Part shown: positions 55,017 to 63,153 of the stretch, piece by piece
How positions within the stretch are numbered: the stretch's first letter is position 1
Layout: every line of letters starts with the position of its first letter
Source of the DNA: CAXBNB01 sp040151475
GTDB lineage: Bacteria > Bacteroidota > Bacteroidia > Cytophagales > Cyclobacteriaceae
Direction of reading: 5' to 3'
DNA: 64,000 bases
Assembly (NCBI RefSeq): GCF_040151475.1
Contig: NZ_JBDKWG010000130.1
Location: forward strand, 1 to 64,000
The notes under the pieces: generated by a model
What the model was told of the DNA's origin: nothing
What the model saw: only the letters and a program-made list of their open reading frames with translations
Databases searched by the model: none
Made by a program: the position numbers and the translations under genes

Positions 55017-55235
55017 ATACCTCAATTTATATCAAATTTAAGAAATTTTTCTTTTTATTCTCAGACTCTGCTCTTCTATGATTCCTAAACTCATAATTTG
55101 TTTATCATTGGGAACGGAGTGAAGAATCACTAAGACATAAGTAATTATGTTTTAGTATTATTTCTTTTTCTTGATCTATATCAAGTAGTTATAACCTTAA
55201 ACTGACTGCTATGATGATATCTTAGGACTAGTGGA

Positions 55236-55904
55236 TTAGTGGGGTTTAGAAGCATGAAGTAAAGCAGAATGTAATTCCGTGGTAATACTACTCAATAGGA
55301 CTTTAGATTGATTGTCAATGAGTTTTGATATGTCCTTCAATTTGTTATATGAAATTGATCTGCGTTCGGCTGTAGCTTGCATTTTAGGGTCTTTATTAAT
55401 CCCCAATAGTACGGTCAAATTATTGGCACCAGTTATTTGCTTAAAATCTTCATTGGCAATTTCATATTCCATACTTTTATTGAAGAAGTCATGAACATTT
55501 TTAATCAAGTTATTAATTATATCTGTAACTTCATGATTTTCGAAAAGACCAACTTTATACTTGTTCAAATCAATAAGATAAAGCATCAACCCTCTAAGCA
55601 TACTATCCCTCCTTTCAGAAGTAATGACATTGTACTTCTTGTAATCTTTTACATGCTGATCAAGTTCCTTGACTATTTTCTCCAACTTCTGAGATTTAAA
55701 TTTGTTGACTTCTGCTTGAAATCCTTGTTTCGAAACAAGGTTTGCAGTATGCGAAAGTTCATTTGCTTGAAGAGCAATCTGGTTAGTTATTGCAGTTTGT
55801 TTTTCTATTTTATTAAGACGTTCTTGATTAATCATCCATGCAATAAAAGTTCCTAAACCACTAAAAATGGCTATTGTAATTGCTACTAATTCATATTTTG
55901 TCAT
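55236..55904 (-). CDS. Membrane-anchored coiled-coil protein, unknown function
   Basis: 222 aa: one N-terminal membrane helix (about residues 6-26, VAITIAIFSGLGTFIAWMIN), a coiled coil (about 28-115) and a helical C-terminal region. No enzyme motif. It lies beside the toxin-antitoxin pair, downstream of a 75-bp inverted repeat element and a long stretch of low coding density, so an inserted accessory gene is likely. It might serve phage defence or stress, but nothing in the sequence proves that. Confidence 0.6.
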   Translation of the reverse strand: MTKYELVAITIAIFSGLGTFIAWMINQERLNKIEKQTAITNQIALQANELSHTANLVSKQGFQAEVNKFKSQKLEKIVKELDQHVKDYKKYNVITSERRDSMLRGLMLYLIDLNKYKVGLFENHEVTDIINNLIKNVHDFFNKSMEYEIANEDFKQITGANNLTVLLGINKDPKMQATAERRSISYNKLKDISKLIDNQSKVLLSSITTELHSALLHASKPH

Positions 55905-56027
55905 TTAATAAAACTTTTATCTTATTATTGAATTTGCGCTAAAAACAAAAAAGTAAATCCTATTACTATAAAACATCCATTCAAGTAATTTATCCATTTA
56001 TCTCAAAAAAAACTAGACTCAGGATAG

Positions 56028-56102
56028 AGTGATGCCATGACTCTATAAGTGGCTGCAAAATCAGTAGTAACACTATACCTCGGTGATAGTCATGGCATCA
56101 CT
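56028..56102. repeat. 75-bp element with perfect 15-bp inverted ends
   Basis: AGTGATGCCATGACT (56028-56042) is the exact reverse complement of AGTCATGGCATCACT (56088-56102), enclosing a 45-bp centre. It lies 22 bp after the stop of the phosphotriesterase-family gene and before the membrane coiled-coil gene. It could be a miniature inverted-repeat element or a long-stem terminator, but it has no poly-T tract. Confidence 0.55.
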
Positions 56103-56123
56103 TCCGACTTTCCTTGATTCCAC

Positions 56124-57092
56124 TTAAAACCATGATGTACCTAAGGAAAAAGCAAACAGCCTTTTTGGATTGTTGACAAAAAGATCATTGAAATATTGAG
56201 ATAAACCTATTTTTTCCAGTTCATCTACAAAAGTGGTCAATAGAAATATCAGGCCCGGATTTCCACCATAAGATTTCCAATAGGTGTGTCTGGCGGCATC
56301 CATACCTACGGTGATTTGATTTGGAAACTCCGGAAGCAAGGCTTCCAATAGTTTGTATGTCCAGTTCTCCTTTCCCATCGACCACCGGAAAGCACTGTCA
56401 TACTCTACATTTACACCTGTCTGCAAAAGTTCCCGGTTGTAGCCCACGTCTTTGTAGCGATCCACATGCGAAAGTACCACATGGGAAAGGTCTGCCCCTA
56501 GCTTGGAGAACTGTTCTACCTGCTCCATTGCCAATGCACCATAGTTTGTATGTGTCAATATAGGTGCGCCCGTGATTTTGTGGGCATTCACCACAGCATG
56601 GAATATTTTTTCCTGATGGGCAGTAATTTTATCATCGCCTGTCGCCAATTTGATTAGGCCAGCTTTGTGTTCAGTCCTATCCACTTCTAGTGGGTTAGCG
56701 TAATCATTTCTGTCTATCCCTAGGGTAATGTCATCGACAAAGAGTCTAGTCAATTGGTCTTCACTGTAATGGTACCGCCAATGATCGTCAGGATAATAAA
56801 CTTCCAAATGAATACCCGTCGGAGCGACGATGTTCATGCCTGTTTTTAGGGAAACTTCAACGAGTTTAGAAACATTTCTTCCGCAATTGGCTGGCATAGC
56901 ATCTATCATCGTCCTTCCTCCCAAATGAAACACTTCTTTCAATTCTTTAGAGACCTTTTCTACGTCATTCAGTAGAAAATCAGGATTCTCCAAGGTTGCA
57001 AAGCTTTCATCAATAATGATGTGCTCATGGGAATAGGTGATCCCGATATCTTCGGCATCCACATCTCCCAAAACTGTTCTAATAAAACTCAT
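56124..57092 (-). CDS. Phosphotriesterase-family metallo-hydrolase/lactonase
   Basis: A 322-aa TIM-barrel protein of the phosphotriesterase (PHP/lactonase) family. Metal ligands are present: H22-x-H24 in TYSHEHIIID, the carboxylated Lys in AGLIKLATG, His in ILTHTNYGAL, His in VLSHVDRYKD and Asp in VGMDAARHTYW. In catabolic operons these enzymes mostly open lactones. It is the last gene of the minus-strand cluster, 307 bp after the UlaG-like gene, with two repeats in between, so it might be a separate transcript. Confidence 0.88.
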   Translation of the reverse strand: MSFIRTVLGDVDAEDIGITYSHEHIIIDESFATLENPDFLLNDVEKVSKELKEVFHLGGRTMIDAMPANCGRNVSKLVEVSLKTGMNIVAPTGIHLEVYYPDDHWRYHYSEDQLTRLFVDDITLGIDRNDYANPLEVDRTEHKAGLIKLATGDDKITAHQEKIFHAVVNAHKITGAPILTHTNYGALAMEQVEQFSKLGADLSHVVLSHVDRYKDVGYNRELLQTGVNVEYDSAFRWSMGKENWTYKLLEALLPEFPNQITVGMDAARHTYWKSYGGNPGLIFLLTTFVDELEKIGLSQYFNDLFVNNPKRLFAFSLGTSWF

Positions 57093-57181
57093 TTGTTAAT
57101 AAATTATGAATGCTTAAATTTCATTTCAATGAGAAATACCCCTCACCTTCCTTTTAGTAGCTCATTCCTAGTATATCTCCT

Positions 57182-57260
57182 TTGTCATTTCGACGAAGGA
57201 GATATCTCTTATGCTGACTTGCAATAAGCTAAAAAGATCCCTCCAAAGTAGGGATGACAA
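57182..57260. repeat. Dispersed intergenic repeat, copy 2
   Basis: TTGTCAT (57182-57188) and ATGACAA (57254-57260) form 7-bp inverted ends. The inside (TCGACGAAGGAGATATCTCT ... GCAAT ... CCTCCAAAGTAGGGATGAC) matches the copy at 26952-27016. This copy is the more complete of the two. Confidence 0.65.
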
Positions 57261-57261
57261 T

Positions 57262-57375
57262 AGAAACGTCACTGCAAGCGGAGCGTGACAGTCTTTCACT
57301 GTACAAATTATGTCTTCTTAAAAAGAGATCGCTTCGTCCCTGTTTGTTGACAGATAGACTCGTAGTGACGTTTCT
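57262..57375. repeat. 114-bp repeat with perfect 12-bp inverted ends
   Basis: AGAAACGTCACT (57262-57273) is the exact reverse complement of AGTGACGTTTCT (57364-57375). Inside are GAGCGTGACAGTC and GATCGCTTCGTCCCTGTTTG, like the GTCATTGCGAGG/CTTCGTC-type intergenic repeats widespread in Bacteroidota. It adjoins the preceding repeat by one base. Confidence 0.6.
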
Positions 57376-57399
57376 CTACTCGACTTTCGAGGATCCCAC

Positions 57400-58254
57400 T
57401 CACTTTAAATCGGTACTACTCCATCTCTCACCACACCGCATTACTTTGTACCCCTGTCCTTTCAACGCTGCTTGTTTTACAAACTCCTTCGGATCTGCCG
57501 TATTGAAGGTAAACATATCGTAGTGGCAGGGAATAACGATTTTCGCATTTATTATTTTCCCCAAACGGACTGCCTCTTCGGCACTCAGATTTCCAGCTAC
57601 TTTTCTTTGGGGATCGCTACCATTGATAGGTAATATGGCAACATCAATTTTGAAACGCTTAAGGGCATCCACTATATCTTCATGCCAAATCGTATCACCA
57701 CTATGGTAAAGACTGAAACCTCCAAACTGAATGATATAACCCATAAACCGACAACAACCCTTTTCATCCCGTTCAAGTTGCTCATGAGCTGCAGGAATAC
57801 CTGAAATCGTAAAGCCTTGTACTTCAGTTGTTTCTTTGTCATTCAGGTCAACGAAAAACTCCTTGTCCATCCCAAGCCGATTGGCTACAAAATCCAGATT
57901 GGCTTCCGGCACTACCATTTGAATGTTTGGATTGGCTTTGATCAGAGGAATCAAAGTATCTCCATCCAAATGATCGGTGTGGTTGTGGCTGGAAGTAACC
58001 ACATCTATAAAATCCAAATGAGCTGGGTTTACCACCAATTCTGTCATCCGTACATGGGGCTTTTCTGTCGCTGCATACTTAGTGGTCAACGAATCGGACA
58101 AGTAAGGATCAATCAGCAAATGCTTCCCTTTCCATTGGATTAAAAAACCACTTTGTCCCAACCACCACAAATGAAAACAGCTTTGATCCTCGCTGGCTTG
58201 CTTTATATCTTCCAGCAATTCTTCGTTTTTCCTTAGAGCTTTGATCAATTCCAT
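57400..58254 (-). CDS. UlaG-like metallo-beta-lactamase-fold hydrolase
   Basis: A 284-aa MBL-fold protein with the H90-x-H92-x-D94-H95 motif in SSHNHTDHLDGD, WWLGQSGFLIQWKG at the N-terminus, and later ligands in YHSGDTIWHED and IPCHYDMFTF. This matches the UlaG (L-ascorbate-6-phosphate lactonase) branch. A sugar-lactone or phospho-sugar-lactone substrate is likely by context. It starts 4 bp after the methyltransferase-like gene stop, so it is co-transcribed. Confidence 0.87.
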   Translation of the reverse strand: MELIKALRKNEELLEDIKQASEDQSCFHLWWLGQSGFLIQWKGKHLLIDPYLSDSLTTKYAATEKPHVRMTELVVNPAHLDFIDVVTSSHNHTDHLDGDTLIPLIKANPNIQMVVPEANLDFVANRLGMDKEFFVDLNDKETTEVQGFTISGIPAAHEQLERDEKGCCRFMGYIIQFGGFSLYHSGDTIWHEDIVDALKRFKIDVAILPINGSDPQRKVAGNLSAEEAVRLGKIINAKIVIPCHYDMFTFNTADPKEFVKQAALKGQGYKVMRCGERWSSTDLK

Positions 58255-58258
58255 AAGC

Positions 58259-59287
58259 TTACAATTGTTTCCTTACTTTTTTTGCTCCTGCTACCATGCT
58301 ATTGAGCTTTTTCTTTGCTGCCCATCGGGCTGTCTGGCTCAATCCACAATCCGGTGCTACTGATAGTTTGTCGGCAGGTACATGTTTTAGGCACAATTTA
58401 ATGCTGGCTTCAATGTCTTCTACAGTTTCGATGTAGTAGCTTTTCACATCAACAATACCAATGGCTACATCCATTTTCTTTGCAAATTCGGCTGCCAGCT
58501 CTATTTCTGAAAATTGCCTGTTTGCCATTTCCAAATGGACTTCATCTACTTTAAAATCTAAGAACGCAGGTAACATATTGGCGATTTTCCGATAGCCAAC
58601 GGCATGCCCTTTGAAATTGCCAAAACACAAATGCGTAGATAAGCGGGTTTTCCCCACAATCGGCTCTACAGTTCTATTGAAAATATCGACAAAACGATTG
58701 GTGTCTTCTTTATAGGCATAGCAACTCATGGAAGGTTCATCGACTGTGATCTCTGTGCAACCAGCAGCCACCAGGTCTTCCAATTCCTGACGAACAAAAG
58801 GCAGGATGGCCTCTGTGATTGCCCATCTGTCTTTGTACATCCCGTTGGGCAACAATCGCCCGCTCAGAGTATAAGGCCCGGGAATACTCGCTTTGAGAGT
58901 TGGCCCATCAGGTGCAAGCCGTTTCAATCGCTCAAATTCTTCAACCACACCCAATCCATTGGGTGCTGTAAGTTCTTCTATGATTTCATTTTTGCCTCTT
59001 TGATCATGTGCTGGCGGCCCCCATTTCCGAATGGATTCGGTATTTTCCTTTATCCCTTTGATAAAACCGTAGAACGACAAATTAAAATCAATCCGGGTTT
59101 GCTCACCGTCCGTGATCACATCCAAACCCGAGGAGACCTGATCGTGAATGGCAACAATCACTGCATCTTCTATCATTTCTTCGATATCAGCTCCTCCAAA
59201 CTGATCAAGGTTTTGAGTGGCATGTTCCAGCCATCCGGGAAATGGATAACTGCCAATAACGGTGGTTCTAATTGGGTGATTTGTCAT
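58259..59287 (-). CDS. MetE C-terminal-domain-like methyltransferase (cobalamin-independent)
   Basis: A 342-aa protein matching only the C-terminal catalytic half of cobalamin-independent methionine synthase (MetE). Zinc ligands H219-x-C221, E253 and C314 are present, in THLCFGN, VHLEMANR and APDCGLSQTARW; VITDGEQTR and DEPSMSCY blocks also match. Stand-alone proteins of this kind transfer methyl groups between thiol/folate donors and other acceptors or are uncharacterised. Its place in a sugar-type catabolic operon suggests methyl removal or transfer on the substrate, not methionine synthesis (inference). Confidence 0.88.
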   Translation of the reverse strand: MTNHPIRTTVIGSYPFPGWLEHATQNLDQFGGADIEEMIEDAVIVAIHDQVSSGLDVITDGEQTRIDFNLSFYGFIKGIKENTESIRKWGPPAHDQRGKNEIIEELTAPNGLGVVEEFERLKRLAPDGPTLKASIPGPYTLSGRLLPNGMYKDRWAITEAILPFVRQELEDLVAAGCTEITVDEPSMSCYAYKEDTNRFVDIFNRTVEPIVGKTRLSTHLCFGNFKGHAVGYRKIANMLPAFLDFKVDEVHLEMANRQFSEIELAAEFAKKMDVAIGIVDVKSYYIETVEDIEASIKLCLKHVPADKLSVAPDCGLSQTARWAAKKKLNSMVAGAKKVRKQL

Positions 59288-59313
59288 GATTGCTTAGGTT
59301 TATAAGACTAACT

Positions 59314-60693
59314 TTATTTAAAATTATTTGACCACCCATTTCGGGATGTATCAGCAAGATTATGAGGTACTTCCAACACTGTATTGATCTCAAGAAGTGC
59401 TGTCCTCAGTTTGTTCGTATCTACAGCATCTGATCCGGTATCATCATCCAATGAGAGATTAGCAGCCAACCCGGCTGCCTGCCCCATCGACATGGTTTGT
59501 GCCATAGACCGGCATGAAGCATGGGCATCATGAGTAGCGGAAAAGCACCTGCCAACCACCCAACTCCGCTTGCTATCTTTGGGTACTATGGTGCCATAAG
59601 ACACACCATATACCCCATCATTTGGTATGTACTGCCAATAAGTTTCATCCTCACCATTATCTCCCTTTCGGTGGTCTTCAATAGGTGCGCCACAAAGAAA
59701 AATACTGTCTTCAGGAACCTTACGTTGCATGCAATGTTCTTTGGTCAATCGTTCCAATCCATAGACCCTTCGTGTTTCCCTTACTCCGATCTGATTGGAT
59801 AATCCTATGATTTTAGACCCTTCAAATCCGGGTATTTCCTCTCGAAAAAAATCTTCATAGGTATACGATTGTCTTCTTCCTTCTATTTCTGCCAACGTCA
59901 AATCTCTTGCATCCAATCCTTTCAAATCCGTGACTTTTACAGCAACAGTAGAGACACAGCCAGTTTGACACATTTCATGAACAGAACCATCTTTCCTAGG
60001 TAAATTATGTTTGCCACTTTCGAATGAAACATGCATCTTTTCTTTGAGCATTTTTCTTCCTCCTGCTTTTTCGAATAAGCCTAAATCTACATTGCTCATT
60101 CTAAAAGTAGTTGTCAAGCTCTGTGCTGGTTCATTTTCTCCGGCAAGTTCAAATCCATAGTCAGACAAATAGCTGAAATCCGCATCTCCTGAAGCATCGA
60201 TTACCCTTTTGGCGATGATTTTATAAAAACCACCTTTTGTCCAAAAGACACATGTACTGCGTTCATTTTCTTCCGACAATACTTCAATCAATGTGGTATG
60301 CAACAGGTAATTAATACCCGCCTCTACAATCAATTTATCCCAAACATATTTCAAACGTTCTGGATTGTAATTTACGCCTGTGCCTGCCCCATAGGTATTT
60401 GGTCGGAGGAAAATATCACCAGTAGCATTCAGTTCATTTACGATCCTATCTGGAATTCCCCCAACTATTTTTCTTGGCATTTCTCCCGGAGTAAAAAAGC
60501 CATAAAAAGTATCCAACATTTGGGTGGATGTACCCCCTGGAAATCCATACCTTTCAACCAATGCCACGTCATATTTACCAGATTCAGCAGCCGCCAAAGC
60601 AGCCACACAACCAGCCGATCCTGCCCCGATTACGAGAATATCCGTTTCGAACAAAACAGGTATGACATTAAAGTTGAAAATTTCTGATATCAT
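59314..60693 (-). CDS. FAD-dependent oxidoreductase
   Basis: A 459-aa flavoprotein of the FAD_oxidored (PF12831-like) type. The dinucleotide motif GAGSAG lies at residues 23-28, VIDASGDAD near 170 is the second FAD contact, and the C-terminal region has ASCRSMAQTMSMGQAAGLAA. It has no signal peptide, so it acts in the cytosol. In carbohydrate operons such enzymes oxidise hydroxy groups or amines. Its ATG overlaps the SIS gene stop by 4 bp (ATGA), so the two are translationally coupled. Confidence 0.87.
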   Translation of the reverse strand: MISEIFNFNVIPVLFETDILVIGAGSAGCVAALAAAESGKYDVALVERYGFPGGTSTQMLDTFYGFFTPGEMPRKIVGGIPDRIVNELNATGDIFLRPNTYGAGTGVNYNPERLKYVWDKLIVEAGINYLLHTTLIEVLSEENERSTCVFWTKGGFYKIIAKRVIDASGDADFSYLSDYGFELAGENEPAQSLTTTFRMSNVDLGLFEKAGGRKMLKEKMHVSFESGKHNLPRKDGSVHEMCQTGCVSTVAVKVTDLKGLDARDLTLAEIEGRRQSYTYEDFFREEIPGFEGSKIIGLSNQIGVRETRRVYGLERLTKEHCMQRKVPEDSIFLCGAPIEDHRKGDNGEDETYWQYIPNDGVYGVSYGTIVPKDSKRSWVVGRCFSATHDAHASCRSMAQTMSMGQAAGLAANLSLDDDTGSDAVDTNKLRTALLEINTVLEVPHNLADTSRNGWSNNFK

Positions 60694-61472
60694 GAATTCC
60701 CTACATTTTTATACAGTTCTGCCAGTCGATGGGCATGTTCATCGTATGCACTTTCGAAAAGTGCAGTAGCCATTTCAGTACCAACTATGGCTGCACTGCT
60801 CAACACCTTCGGTGGATGCCCTGCCTCGGTAAGCAACCTCGCCACCTCTACTTTGATGCAGTTGATCAATAAAACTCCACCAACTGAAGAGCCAGGTCCT
60901 ACAGGAGTTTCCAGATTTGGAATTTTGACCATTGCATCACCTAACGGCGCACCAGAATCCAATATCAGATCGGCAAAATCACTCAGCTTTTTGCCGTCTT
61001 TTCTTTTACTTGTACTTTGAGCCGAATGTTCTTTGGTAATTAAAGCTATCACTTTGATGTTCCTTTTTTGGAATTCTTCGGCCATTTCTATCGGCACTAC
61101 ATTGCATCCGCTGGAAGAAATCACCAATGCAGTATCCTGTTCTTTCAAATCAAAATTTCTTAGGATACGACTTGCCAGACCTTCCACATTTTCCAGAAAC
61201 ATAGCTTGTCTTTGTCCATTGGCACCAACTACCAGGTTATGAAATGTAAGCGAAAGTTCGACTATCGGATTGAAACCTGGAAAAGAACCATACCTCGGCC
61301 ACATTTCCTCCACCATAATTCTACTGTGTCCTGACCCAAACAAATGCACCATTCTGCCTGCTAAAATGGTATCGGCAAACCAATGTGCAGCCTTTTTTAT
61401 TTCTTCTTCCTGAAGGGAAATGGTATCCGCAATACCTTTACTTTTATTGATATACTCTGCTATTACACTCAT
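60690..61472 (-). CDS. SIS-domain sugar isomerase-like protein
   Basis: A 260-aa protein of the SIS fold (sugar isomerase domain-containing, SIS_2 type). The phosphosugar-binding loop is HLFGSGHSRIMVEEM (43-57), and the second half has VISSSGCNVVPIEMAEEF and VIALITKEHS. It should bind a phosphorylated sugar and isomerise, deaminate or cleave it. The ATG at 61472 is preferred to the one at 61514, which would add a non-conserved stretch. It is coupled to the FAD gene and lies 10 bp after the ROK kinase gene. Confidence 0.87.
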   Translation of the reverse strand: MSVIAEYINKSKGIADTISLQEEEIKKAAHWFADTILAGRMVHLFGSGHSRIMVEEMWPRYGSFPGFNPIVELSLTFHNLVVGANGQRQAMFLENVEGLASRILRNFDLKEQDTALVISSSGCNVVPIEMAEEFQKRNIKVIALITKEHSAQSTSKRKDGKKLSDFADLILDSGAPLGDAMVKIPNLETPVGPGSSVGGVLLINCIKVEVARLLTEAGHPPKVLSSAAIVGTEMATALFESAYDEHAHRLAELYKNVGNS

Positions 61473-61482
61473 GTATTTTATA

Positions 61483-62373
61483 TTATTGATTTTGAAAAGC
61501 AAATGTTGCCGCACCTATGGCACCTGCAAATTCACTGAATTGAGCCTTTTCTATTTTGGTTTCTATTCCTCCGGGACGCCATTCATACAAATCCATAAAA
61601 GACTTTAAGGGGTCAAATAAGGCATCATTTGCATTGGAAATACCACCGCCAATGACGATCATTTCCGGTGACAACACATTGCAAATAGAACAAATCCCAA
61701 TAGACAACTTTCGAACTGATTTGAGCCACAAATAAGTAGCGAAGTGATCCCCTTTTACATAGGCATCAACCAGTTCACAGACTGACTGAAACCTGCCATG
61801 ACTTCTCCGCACGATGGATGATTCACCAAAAGCATCTTCGAGTGTGCCTGGTATATTGGTTATGCCAAGCTCATTACTTTCGGCATCCAATGAGAAGTGC
61901 CCGAAATGTCCGGCTAAGCCATGAAAGCCTTCATAAATAGCTCCATTGATCATAATACCGCCACCTATTCCTGTTCCCAATGTGAGCATTACAAGGTTCG
62001 ATACTCCTTTTCCAGTGCCAAAAGTACCTTCCGCCAACAATGCCGCATGTGCATCGTTTAGCACTTTCACTGATTTCATTCCTAAAAAATCAGCCCAATT
62101 AAATCCTTCCAAACCTTCCAATCTTCCGGGCATGTATGCAATGGCATCATGTGCTTTATTGGAAATTCCTGGTGCTGATAGCCCACAAGGAATTTCACCT
62201 TTTACATTTATCTGAAGGTGGGCTAAAACTTCGTAAACAGTGTCTTTCCAAGCACTTCCCTTTTTATCGGTTTCCCTGACCACACTTTCCAAGACTTCAC
62301 CATTCCTACTGATGAGAACGCCTTTGATGTTGGTGCCTCCGACATCTATCCCTATGACTTTATCTGATTCCAT
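61483..62373 (-). CDS. ROK-family sugar kinase
   Basis: A 296-aa ROK protein. It has the ATP loop IGIDVGGTNIKGVL (7-20), catalytic D107 in VLNDAHAALLAEG, a GTGIGGG phosphate loop, and VIGGGISN. The ROK zinc signature is degenerate: in GLAGHFGHFSLDAESNELGI the usual C-x-C-G-x-x-G-C cluster is missing. It lacks an N-terminal DNA-binding domain, so it is a kinase, not a repressor. Zinc-less ROK kinases exist, so loss of activity is not implied. TAATG overlap with the SDR gene stop. Confidence 0.88.
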   Translation of the reverse strand: MESDKVIGIDVGGTNIKGVLISRNGEVLESVVRETDKKGSAWKDTVYEVLAHLQINVKGEIPCGLSAPGISNKAHDAIAYMPGRLEGLEGFNWADFLGMKSVKVLNDAHAALLAEGTFGTGKGVSNLVMLTLGTGIGGGIMINGAIYEGFHGLAGHFGHFSLDAESNELGITNIPGTLEDAFGESSIVRRSHGRFQSVCELVDAYVKGDHFATYLWLKSVRKLSIGICSICNVLSPEMIVIGGGISNANDALFDPLKSFMDLYEWRPGGIETKIEKAQFSEFAGAIGAATFAFQNQ

Positions 62374-63152
62374 TAATATTGTCCTTCGCTTATACTCCAA
62401 CCACCATCAACAGATAATACCTGACCTGTGACAAAGCCAGATTGATCCGACATCAAATAACAGGCAGCCCCATCCAGGTCTTCCGGTCGGCCTATCCTGC
62501 CTCCATCAAGCGGTTGTTTGGTCTTTATAAATTTTAAAATTTCTTCATCATTGACAGCACGTTGTGCCATAGGTGTTTCTACCAGTGCCGGGGCAATTAC
62601 ATTGACTCGAATGTCGTTTTTTGCATAGTATGATGCAATTGATTTGGTAAATCCAATGATGGCTGATTTTGCTGCCGCATAAGCATGGGTAGTGAAAAAT
62701 CCCGGTGAAGGAGAAAAACCCAAAACAGAACCCATATTCAGTACAACCCCCGGCTTCTCCAACTCTAAAAACTTACGTATAGCAGCCTGATTGGAGAGCA
62801 TCAATGATGAGAGGTTTAATTCCAATGTCTTGTTCCACCCGTCAATTGATATTTCATGAAGTGGCCCATCACCCATTTTTCGACCACTGCCACCAGCCAC
62901 ATGGTACAGTCCATCGAAGCTATTGAAGTTTTCTTCACAAACTTCTATTGCCCGCTTAGCAGTATTGGGATCAGTTGCATCTCCCGATATAGCCAAAGCA
63001 CTTTTTCCAAGAACCTCTTCAGCGCTTCTACAGCTTTCTTCTTTCCTGCCCACAATTACTACCCTTGCTCCCTGATTGATAAACGCCTTTGCAGCGGACA
63101 ATCCGAGCCCTGTGGTACCTCCAACAATGACTAAACCCTTGTTCCTTAACAT
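62373..63152 (-). CDS. Short-chain dehydrogenase/reductase
   Basis: A 259-aa classical SDR: GGTTGLGLS cofactor loop (11-19), NVAGGSG-type turn (HVAGGSG), catalytic S142 and Y158-x-x-x-K162 (YAAAK), and the C-terminal SDQSGFVTGQVLSVDGGW. It oxidises or reduces a hydroxyl on the pathway substrate with NAD(P). It shares 1 base with the ROK gene start and follows the Gfo/Idh/MocA gene after a 1-bp gap, so the operon is tightly packed. Confidence 0.92.
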   Translation of the reverse strand: MLRNKGLVIVGGTTGLGLSAAKAFINQGARVVIVGRKEESCRSAEEVLGKSALAISGDATDPNTAKRAIEVCEENFNSFDGLYHVAGGSGRKMGDGPLHEISIDGWNKTLELNLSSLMLSNQAAIRKFLELEKPGVVLNMGSVLGFSPSPGFFTTHAYAAAKSAIIGFTKSIASYYAKNDIRVNVIAPALVETPMAQRAVNDEEILKFIKTKQPLDGGRIGRPEDLDGAACYLMSDQSGFVTGQVLSVDGGWSISEGQY

Positions 63153-63153
63153 A

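Larger units (their letters stand above)
57093..57399. other. Intergenic region made mostly of dispersed repeats
   Basis: No gene is seen. Two repeat elements, 57182-57260 and 57262-57375, fill most of the gap; the rest (57093-57181) is AT-rich leader. An open frame on the plus strand (57254-57523) is created by the repeats and runs into the UlaG-like gene; I reject it. Confidence 0.6.

Noticed and set aside
57254..57523. 89-codon plus-strand open frame
   Set aside because: Made of repeat sequence and then antisense to the UlaG-like gene.
58259..59287. Complete methionine synthase metE
   Set aside because: At 342 aa it has only the C-terminal catalytic half; full MetE is about 750-770 aa.
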